The notes under the pieces: model-generated
Told to the model about the DNA's origin: nothing
The model's input: the letters and a program-made list of their open reading frames with translations, nothing else
Database searches by the model: none
Assembly: GCA_002293315.1 (NCBI GenBank)
Contig: DBCZ01000092.1
Coordinates: forward strand, 1 to 19,223
DNA from: Ruminococcaceae bacterium UBA945
GTDB lineage: Bacteria > Bacillota > Clostridia > Oscillospirales > Acutalibacteraceae
Length of the DNA stretch: 19,223 bases
Direction of reading: 5' to 3'
Part shown: positions 14,109-19,223 of the stretch, one piece after another
How positions within the stretch are numbered: the stretch's first letter is position 1
Layout of the letters: the number at the start of each line of letters is the position of its first letter
Position numbers and translations under genes: made by a program

Positions 14109-15731
14109 TTAATACATTCCGCCCATGTCGGGTGCTGCGGGAGCCGACGGGGGCTCTGGGATGTCCGCAACGAGGGATTCCGTCGTGAGAATCGTCGCGG
14201 CAACTGAGGAGGCATTCTGCAGCGCCGAACGCGTGACCTTTGTGGGGTCTACGATGCCGTCAGCAATCATGTCGCCGAACTTGCCCGTGAGAGCGTTGTA
14301 GCCATAGCCGACCTTCTTCGCCGTCTTGATTTGCTCGACGATGAGCGAGCCTTCTACGCCCGCATTCTCGGCTATCTGGCGCACCGGCTCTTCAAGAGCC
14401 TTCAAGACTATCATCGCTCCTGTTTTTTCGTCGCCGTCAGCACCGTCAACATACTTGCTGACTGCCGGAATCGCGTCAATCAGCGCCGAGCCTCCGCCCG
14501 CGACTATGCCCTCTTCCACCGCCGCGCGCGTGGCCGCGAGAGCATCCTCAATGCGGAGCTTCTTCTCCTTCATCTCGATTTCAGTAGCAGCACCAACCTT
14601 GATAACCGCCACGCCGCCCGCAAGCTTCGCAAGCCTTTCCTGAAGCTTCTCTCTGTCGAAATCTGAGCTTGTTTCTTCAATCTGATTTCTTATCTGGTTC
14701 ACTCTGGCTTTGATGTCGGTTTTCTTGCCCGCGCCGTCAACGATGATTGTGTTCTCCTTGTCAACCTTAATCTGGCGCGCCCTGCCGAGCTGGCTCATCT
14801 GAGTGTCCTTGAGCTCAAGGCCGAGCTCATCAGAGATGACCTGCCCGCCTGTCAGCGTGGCAATGTCAACAAGCATTTCCTTGCGCCTGTCGCCGAAGCC
14901 CGGCGCTTTTACCGCGACGCATGTGAACGTGCCGCGCAGCTTGTTGAGAATCAGCGTTGTGAGGGCTTCACCCTCTATATCCTCGGCGATTATAAGGAGC
15001 TTCTTTCCGGTTTGAACGATTTGCTCAAGAATGGGAAGAATATCCTGTGTCGTCGAAATTTTCTTATCTGTTATGAGAATAAGCGGCTCATCAATCTCAG
15101 CGACCATCTTATCCGTATCCGTCGCCATATATGGCGTGATGTAGCCTCTGTCGAACATCATTCCCTCAACGACCTCGCTGAACGTGTCAGCCGTCTTGGA
15201 TTCCTCAACCGTGATAACGCCGTCGGCAGTGACCTTCTCCATGGCGTCGGCGATTAAATCGCCTATCTCATCGCTTCCCGAAGAAACCGCGGCAACCTTG
15301 GCGATGTCCTTCGTGCCGGAAACCTTCTTGGAATTCTTCGTAATCGCGGCGACCGCTGCTTCAGTCGCGTTCTGCACGCCCTTGCGCAGAATCATCGGAT
15401 TCGCACCGGCTGTGACGTTCTTCATGCCCTCACGCACAAGCGCCTGAGCAAGCAGAGTGCCTGTCGTCGTGCCGTCACCGGCAACGTCGTTTGTCTTGGT
15501 GGCGACCTCTTTAACGAGCTGTGCGCCCATGTTTTCATACGGGTCTTCAAGCTCCACTTCCTTCGCGATTGTCACGCCGTCGTTCGTGATGAGCGGCGCG
15601 CCGAATTTCTTGTCCAGAACGACGTTTCTGCCCTTGGGGCCAAGTGTGATTTTAAGTGTGTCAGCAAGCTGATTCACACCGCTGAGAAGCGCTTTTCTCG
15701 CGTCCTCGCCGAAAATAATCTGTTTTGCCAT
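14109..15731 (-). CDS. groL: Chaperonin GroEL (Hsp60)
   Basis: GroEL forms the ATP-driven double-ring folding chamber that works with GroES. The 540 residues are of normal length and include TLGPKGRNVVLDKKFGAP, NDGVTIAKEVELED, the ATP-binding loop GDGTTTGTLLAQ, ITDKKISTTQDILPILE, KAPGFGDRRKEML, GGVAVIKVGAATEIEMKEKK, and AGGGSALIDAIP. The tail ends PDMGGMY, shorter than the repeated GGM tail of many homologues. GGAGGAA before ATG 15729-15731 sets the start. It lies third in the groES operon, 46 bases after the small membrane-protein gene, and should be under the CIRCE element upstream of groES. Confidence 0.98.
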   Translation of the reverse strand: MAKQIIFGEDARKALLSGVNQLADTLKITLGPKGRNVVLDKKFGAPLITNDGVTIAKEVELEDPYENMGAQLVKEVATKTNDVAGDGTTTGTLLAQALVREGMKNVTAGANPMILRKGVQNATEAAVAAITKNSKKVSGTKDIAKVAAVSSGSDEIGDLIADAMEKVTADGVITVEESKTADTFSEVVEGMMFDRGYITPYMATDTDKMVAEIDEPLILITDKKISTTQDILPILEQIVQTGKKLLIIAEDIEGEALTTLILNKLRGTFTCVAVKAPGFGDRRKEMLVDIATLTGGQVISDELGLELKDTQMSQLGRARQIKVDKENTIIVDGAGKKTDIKARVNQIRNQIEETSSDFDREKLQERLAKLAGGVAVIKVGAATEIEMKEKKLRIEDALAATRAAVEEGIVAGGGSALIDAIPAVSKYVDGADGDEKTGAMIVLKALEEPVRQIAENAGVEGSLIVEQIKTAKKVGYGYNALTGKFGDMIADGIVDPTKVTRSALQNASSVAATILTTESLVADIPEPPSAPAAPDMGGMY

Positions 15732-15777
15732 TGTTTTTCCTCCGTATTATAAATCGTTTGTTTGATTTAGGAAACTT

Positions 15778-15999
15778 TCAAAAATCGTCCTCACCGTTCT
15801 TCTTTCTTCTGCGCATATCAAGGATGAGCTTTATCACAGCTCCGCCTACGCCTACTACCATCAGCACTATACCGATAGTTTTAACACTGTCAGTATTTGA
15901 ACCCGCGGGAACAAAGCTGCTGTTTCCGCCCATGACGAACATTATCACGCCGATAATCGCCAGCGCGGAAAAAAGTGTGGTGAGTTTATCCTGCCTCAT
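15778..15999 (-). CDS. Small two-helix membrane protein inserted between groES and groEL
   Basis: The 73-residue protein has two predicted membrane helices, about residues 6-24 (ending IIGVIMFVMGG) and 41-60 (TIGIVLMVVGVGGAVIKLIL). They are joined by a Ser/Asn-rich loop and followed by a basic-then-acidic tail, RRRKKNGEDDF. Positive charges suggest both ends face the cytoplasm. Its ATG lies one base after the groES stop, so it is translated together with groES and heat-inducible if CIRCE controls the operon. I recognise no family. An extra gene between groES and groEL is unusual. The frame is well supported by its tight spacing and hydrophobic pattern. Its function is unknown. Confidence 0.75.
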   Translation of the reverse strand: MRQDKLTTLFSALAIIGVIMFVMGGNSSFVPAGSNTDSVKTIGIVLMVVGVGGAVIKLILDMRRRKKNGEDDF

Positions 16000-16000
16000 A

Positions 16001-16285
16001 TCATTCTACCTTCGCGAGAACATCACTCTGACGGACGATTGTAAACTCTTCCCCGTCAACCTTAACCTCCGTGCCGCTGTACTTGGCACATATAACTCTG
16101 TCGCCGGCTTTCAGCGTCATCTTGACCTCTTCGCCGTCAACTATGCCGCCCGGCCCAACCGCCACAACGCGTGCTATCTGCGGCTTCTCAACTGACTGCG
16201 AGGCCAGCACGATGCCGCTTTTCGTGGTCTCCTCTGCCTCCTCCTGCTGGACGAGAACTCTGTCTAAAAGTGGTTTAATCTTCAT
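16001..16285 (-). CDS. groES: Co-chaperonin GroES (Hsp10)
   Basis: The 94-residue protein caps the GroEL ring. It opens with MKIKPLLDRVLVQQEEAEE, carries the mobile-loop region TTKSGIVLASQSVEKPQ that contacts GroEL, and continues with the conserved VVAVGPGG and GDRVICAKYSGTEVKVDGEEF before ending SDVLAKVE. Length and motifs are typical. It is the first gene of the operon behind a promoter and CIRCE. The ribosome site (AGGTTAG) is only moderate. Confidence 0.98.
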   Translation of the reverse strand: MKIKPLLDRVLVQQEEAEETTKSGIVLASQSVEKPQIARVVAVGPGGIVDGEEVKMTLKAGDRVICAKYSGTEVKVDGEEFTIVRQSDVLAKVE

Positions 16286-16332
16286 GCAAACTAACCTGCC
16301 TTTCTGAATTTGATTGAAGTATTATTTCTGAC

Positions 16333-16359
16333 TTAGCACTCTAGCGATACGAGTGCCAA
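16333..16359. promoter_or_regulatory. CIRCE element (HrcA operator) of groES operon
   Basis: TTAGCACTC, nine bases, then GAGTGCCAA: the classic heat-shock inverted repeat with one departure from consensus (C for T in the second arm). It begins just downstream of the -10 box, where bound HrcA blocks transcription until heat stress. hrcA itself is not in the window. Confidence 0.95.
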
Positions 16360-16364
16360 ATATT

Positions 16365-16393
16365 ATTGTAGTGATATGGTCAGCAAAAGTCAA
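16365..16393 (-). promoter_or_regulatory. Sigma-A promoter of the groES operon
   Basis: On the minus strand TTGACT (16388-16393), a 17-bp spacer and TACAAT (16365-16370) place the start near or inside the CIRCE element. The -35 box overlaps a short AAGAGG/CCTCTT hairpin (16392-16409). Confidence 0.82.
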
Positions 16394-16436
16394 GAGGTTT
16401 TCCCCTCTTTTTGATTTTTTACATTTTTTTAACAAA

Positions 16437-17021
16437 TTATCGCCGGAGAACTTGCACATTTGAGAAGATCTCGCTCTGTGCGAGATACTCCGCTTTTGTC
16501 ATGGAGTAAAGCTCGTCGTCGAGCACTGCTCCGTCATAACGCTTGAAGCCCATGCGCATTGTGCCCTCATGGTGAAAGCCGACCTTTTCGATCACTCGCT
16601 TCGACTGCGTGTTAATCGTGAAATGACCGATGCTGATTATATCCACGGCTTTCACTTCAAACGCGTATTTCACCATCGCGGCTAGCGCCTCGGGCATATA
16701 TCCCCGCCCCCAGCAGGCTTGATTCAGCTCATACCCGATGGAGATACTGTTGACCTTGTAGCGCCTGAAGTCATCTTGAAACTTGATTTGCCCCACTGCC
16801 TTACCGCTCTCCTTTAACACGATAGCAAATGTGCCTTCCTCGGGAATTGAGCGCTCAAAAAGCTCGCGCGCTCTGAGCTCGGTGTCTACAGGGTTCATGC
16901 CCGCAGGGTTTGAGACCTCGGGATTCATCATGAGGTCTTTGAAATCGCCGAAATCATCCTTTATCCATTTTCTCAGATAAAGGCGCGGCGTCTCCATTAT
17001 ATTTTTCTTTTTCCAGAACAT
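16437..17021 (-). CDS. GNAT N-acetyltransferase (RimJ/RimL-like), second of a pair
   Basis: The protein has 194 residues from ATG 17019-17021. The frame stays open upstream to 17126, but that part overlaps the previous gene, so the internal ATG beginning MFWKKKNIMETPRLYLRKW is preferred; ETPRLYLRKW is the usual opening of this family. The acetyl-CoA loop appears in CWGRGYMPEALAAMVKYAF (Q/RxxGxG/A type), preceded by the IGYEL strand and followed by INTQSKRVIEKVGFHHEGTMR, the conserved C-terminal motif. Family members acetylate protein N-termini or small amines; the substrate here is unknown. The start lies one base after the stop of the other GNAT, so the two are coupled. Confidence 0.88.
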   Translation of the reverse strand: MFWKKKNIMETPRLYLRKWIKDDFGDFKDLMMNPEVSNPAGMNPVDTELRARELFERSIPEEGTFAIVLKESGKAVGQIKFQDDFRRYKVNSISIGYELNQACWGRGYMPEALAAMVKYAFEVKAVDIISIGHFTINTQSKRVIEKVGFHHEGTMRMGFKRYDGAVLDDELYSMTKAEYLAQSEIFSNVQVLRR

Positions 17022-17022
17022 T

Positions 17023-17589
17023 TTATCTCTCTTTTCCGCCAAAATAGTCCTTTGCAAGAATCGCGTAGTTCGCGGCGTCACAGCGCCCCTGATTGTTCCA
17101 GTCTGCCTCGCGTGACGTGCCCTCATAGTGCAGCCCCGCTTTCAGCATAACCTTGCCGCTGTTAGGGTTGCGCGGGTCATGGCGCGATTCGATACGGTTC
17201 GCGCCAACCTCTTCAAAAAAGAAGCTCACAATGCGCAAAAGCGCCTCGGAGGTATATCCCTTGCGCCACCACTGCTTACCGATACAGTAGCCGATATGCA
17301 CCATATCCACGCATTCGTCCTGCTTCACGACGCTTATGCAGCCGATGAGTTCACCGGTTTCTTTGAGCTGCATCGCCCAAAGGTAGAAATTCGGCTTTTC
17401 ATATCCCGTAATCCATTCAGCGAGAACCCTGCGCGTTTCTTCAATTTTTCCATGCGGCTGCCACATGAGGAATTTGGTCACATCTGAATCATTGCACCAG
17501 TTTGCAAGCATCGCTTCGGCGTCTTCCGTTGTGAAGCGGCGAAGGATCAATCTGTCTGTTTCAAGCCGCACAGTTCCTTTATGGTTCAT
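17023..17589 (-). CDS. GNAT N-acetyltransferase (RimJ/RimL-like), first of a pair
   Basis: The 188-residue protein starts at ATG 17587-17589 after AAGGAGAA. It has the RimJ/RimL layout: VRLETDRLILRRFTTEDAE, the strand VHIGYCIGKQWW, the acetyl-CoA loop RKGYTSEALLRIV, and NPNSGKVMLKAGLHYEGTSR near the end. It resembles the following gene in architecture, and the two probably arose by duplication, though their sequences have clearly diverged. A role in resistance or in ribosomal-protein acetylation is possible for the family; none can be assigned from the sequence. Confidence 0.9.
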   Translation of the reverse strand: MNHKGTVRLETDRLILRRFTTEDAEAMLANWCNDSDVTKFLMWQPHGKIEETRRVLAEWITGYEKPNFYLWAMQLKETGELIGCISVVKQDECVDMVHIGYCIGKQWWRKGYTSEALLRIVSFFFEEVGANRIESRHDPRNPNSGKVMLKAGLHYEGTSREADWNNQGRCDAANYAILAKDYFGGKER

Positions 17590-17624
17590 ATTTTCTCCTT
17601 GATGAATTGTACATTGCCCTTATC

Positions 17625-17646
17625 GGAGCGCCGAGGTCGTCGCTCC
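17625..17646. repeat. REP-like inverted repeat
   Basis: GGAGCG and CGCTCC flank a ten-base GC-rich loop (CCGAGGTCGT) in the gap between two minus-strand genes. On the minus strand it reads GTAGGGAGCGACGACCTCGG, which resembles short palindromic repeats scattered in Clostridia genomes from memory. No T run follows, so a terminator is unlikely. Only one copy is in the window. Confidence 0.4.
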
Positions 17647-17664
17647 CTACTGGTCAGCGCCCAC

Positions 17665-18780
17665 TTACTTAAAATACATGTAAAACTGGCATTTTATCAT
17701 GCCGTTATAGAGCTTGCGGCGTTTATCCGCTCTGCGGGCAAAGAGCTTTTCGAAGTCATCGTCCGGCGAGATGATGCTGTAGCTCCAGCCGCGTTTCGGC
17801 ACAAACAGGTTACCCATCTGCTTGTAGATTTCGCGCGCAGATTCCTTCTCCAGCAAGCGCTCACCATATGGCGGGTTGCAGACGACACAGCCGTATTGCG
17901 CGGAGGTATCGAAATCTTTGATGTCACGGCGCTCTGCGGTAACAAATTCGGCAACGCCTGCCTTTCGTGCATTTTCAAGTGTGAGAGCGACAGCAGATGA
18001 ATCAATATCAAAGCCGCTTGCCTTAAAGGAGATTTCTCGGCGCTCGGCAGCCTTTGCGGCGGCACGCTCCTTCTCCCATACCGCGCCGGAGATGTTCTTC
18101 CAGCTTTCGGCGTTGAAGCGGCGGCGCAGGCCTGGCGCTATGTTTGCCGCAATCATCGCGGCTTCAATCAAGATTGTGCCGGAGCCGCAGAAGGGGTCGA
18201 GAAAGCTTCCGTCCGCTCTCACGCGTACAAGCTTCGCCATAGCGGCGGCAAGCGTCTCGCGAATAGGCGCCTCGTTTGAGTTTTTTCGGTAACCGCGTTT
18301 ATGCAGGCCCTCGCCGGAGGTATCAAGCATTATGCTGACTTGATTCTTCATGATGAGGAATCGGATTTGCTTCTTAGCGGCGGTTTCGGGAAACCACTCA
18401 AGCCTGTATTTCTCTTTCAGGCGCTCTACGATGGCCTTCTTGATGATCGACTGGCAGTCCGGCACGCTGTGTAAATCGCTGGAGAGGCTTCTGCCCACAA
18501 CGGGGAATTCATCATCTCTGCCTATGTATTCCTCCCATCTGATAGCCTTTACGCGGTCGAAAAGCTCGGTGAAACTGTGCGCTTCAAAGGTATCAAGGAG
18601 GATTAAAATGCGCTCTGAAAAGCGCGAGCGGATATTCGCGCGCGCAAGGATGCTTTCGTCTCCCTCAAAGACGACGCGCCCGTTCTCCGGCGTGACATTC
18701 TCCGCGTTCATCTCGCGCAGTTCATCGGCGACGAGCCCCTCTATGCCGAGCAGGCACGGCGCGCAAAGCTTATATCTCAT
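17665..18780 (-). CDS. THUMP-domain class I rRNA methyltransferase (RlmL/YpsC-like)
   Basis: The protein has 371 residues from the ATG at 18778-18780, chosen because GGGAGAT lies just ahead; another in-frame ATG four codons upstream has no ribosome site. The N-terminal part (opening MRYKLCAPCLLGIEGLVADE) is the ferredoxin-like/THUMP RNA-binding region of this family. The C-terminal part is a Rossmann methyltransferase with DPFCGSGTILIEAA (195-208) for SAM and the catalytic NPPYGERL (302-309), the signature of N2-guanine methylation. It ends KCQFYMYFK, the usual family ending. Homologues modify 23S rRNA guanines such as G2445. The exact target is not shown. It lies directly after the hpf terminator. 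Confidence 0.92.
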   Translation of the reverse strand: MRYKLCAPCLLGIEGLVADELREMNAENVTPENGRVVFEGDESILARANIRSRFSERILILLDTFEAHSFTELFDRVKAIRWEEYIGRDDEFPVVGRSLSSDLHSVPDCQSIIKKAIVERLKEKYRLEWFPETAAKKQIRFLIMKNQVSIMLDTSGEGLHKRGYRKNSNEAPIRETLAAAMAKLVRVRADGSFLDPFCGSGTILIEAAMIAANIAPGLRRRFNAESWKNISGAVWEKERAAAKAAERREISFKASGFDIDSSAVALTLENARKAGVAEFVTAERRDIKDFDTSAQYGCVVCNPPYGERLLEKESAREIYKQMGNLFVPKRGWSYSIISPDDDFEKLFARRADKRRKLYNGMIKCQFYMYFK

Positions 18781-18796
18781 GCTATCTCCCATCGGG

Positions 18797-18826
18797 CAAA
18801 AAATCGCCGGAGCCGAAGCCCCGGCG
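18797..18826 (-). terminator. Intrinsic terminator after hpf
   Basis: On the minus strand CGCCGGGGC-TTCG-GCTCCGGCG forms a 9-bp stem (one G-U) closed by a UUCG tetraloop and followed by A and six U. It ends only 16 bases before the methyltransferase start, so that gene depends on read-through or an unseen promoter. Confidence 0.9.
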
Positions 18827-18842
18827 GTAAATCAAAGCTATC

Positions 18843-19223
18843 TTATCTCTCGGGAACGAGGAGACCGTAATCTCCGTTTTTGCGCCTATAAACGACGTTT
18901 ATCTCACCCGAGGCATCATCACGGAACATGAAGAACTCATGGCCGAGCATGTTCATCTGGAGAATCGCCTCCTCGGGCGTCATGACGGAAACGAAGAAGC
19001 TCTTGCGCTTCGTGACGGAAATTTCATCGTCCTCTTCCTCTTCGGGAATCTCAATATATTCTTCAAAAATGCCGAAATCAATATCCGAGCTGACTTTTTT
19101 TGAGCTTGTAAGCCTGTTTTTATGGCGGCGAATCTGCGTTGTGAGCGCATTAACGACAATATCGAGAGCATCGTTCATTTCGAGCTCTGTCGCCTCCGCC
19201 CTGTAAATCATTCCGCGCTGCTT
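18843..19223 (-). CDS. hpf: Ribosome hibernation promoting factor, long form (partial, 5' end missing)
   Basis: The frame is open to the window edge and gives about 126 C-terminal residues. It includes KQRGMIYRAEA, the end of the ribosome-binding domain, the helix ALDIVVNALTTQIRRHKNRL, an acidic linker (IPEEEEDDEIS), and the C-terminal dimerisation domain VTKRKSFFVSVMTPEEAILQ through LGHEFFMFRD to VYRRKNGDYGLLVPER. The extra C-terminal domain marks the long HPF type, which alone joins two 70S ribosomes into inactive 100S dimers in stationary phase. It is followed by a strong terminator. The ATG at 19209-19211 is internal, because homologues extend well beyond it. Confidence 0.93.
   Translation of the reverse strand, partial: KQRGMIYRAEATELEMNDALDIVVNALTTQIRRHKNRLTSSKKVSSDIDFGIFEEYIEIPEEEEDDEISVTKRKSFFVSVMTPEEAILQMNMLGHEFFMFRDDASGEINVVYRRKNGDYGLLVPER

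Noticed and set aside
15746..15751. Perfect TATAAT (minus strand) just before groEL as an internal promoter
   Set aside because: It lies a few bases from the groEL ribosome site, so transcripts would start inside or after that site, and no good -35 box is present.
16392..16409. AAGAGG/CCTCTT hairpin as terminator for the GNAT pair
   Set aside because: The T run follows it only on the plus strand, where no gene precedes; on the minus strand it is followed by GACTTTTG and overlaps the groES -35 box.
17022..17126. N-terminal extension of the downstream GNAT to 17126
   Set aside because: The extra 35 residues overlap the conserved C-terminus of the preceding GNAT and look random; the internal ATG begins the family-typical sequence.

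Overview
The window looks like chromosome from a Gram-positive Clostridia-type Firmicute, probably near the Oscillospiraceae/Ruminococcaceae. This rests on a leucine T-box leader, a CIRCE/HrcA-controlled groES operon, strong AGGAGG ribosome sites, TTGACA/TATAAT promoters, long-form HPF and Erm-type resistance. Placement below class is inference. No insertion sequence, integrase, rRNA, tRNA or CRISPR array was seen.

Layout. 1-1317 (+) is a run of small accessory genes: a VOC/glyoxalase C-terminus, an internally deleted HEAT-like ('SufBD') remnant, a GFA/CENP-V zinc protein and a GNAT acetyltransferase broken by a frameshift. An AT-rich spacer with a repeated 44-nt unit and a perfect bidirectional terminator separates these from a minus-strand block at 1531-7378: a flavin-nucleotide-binding protein, leuB-leuA under a leucine T-box, a small lipoprotein, an Erm rRNA methylase with its own attenuator and leader peptide, and a histidine-phosphatase-fold protein that has lost key catalytic residues.

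The centre (7451-14010, +) is the most interesting part. It is an apparent operon of an XRE regulator, a class-B asparagine synthase, a D-aspartate ligase of the Enterococcus Asl(fm) type, an aspartate racemase and a second asparagine synthase. Racemase plus ligase is the known route for putting D-Asp into peptidoglycan cross-bridges, and an asparagine-synthase homologue (AsnH) amidates that D-Asp in Lactococcus. The second synthase here has lost all five recognisable glutaminase residues but keeps its synthetase motifs. The operon therefore encodes one complete amidotransferase and one that is predicted to be glutaminase-dead.

The right side (14109-19223, -) holds groES - a small two-helix membrane protein - groEL under CIRCE control, two translationally adjacent GNAT acetyltransferases, a THUMP-domain rRNA methyltransferase and the 3' part of the ribosome hibernation factor gene.

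All calls are from reading the sequence. No database or structure search was run. Family assignments rest on recognised motifs and remembered family sequences.
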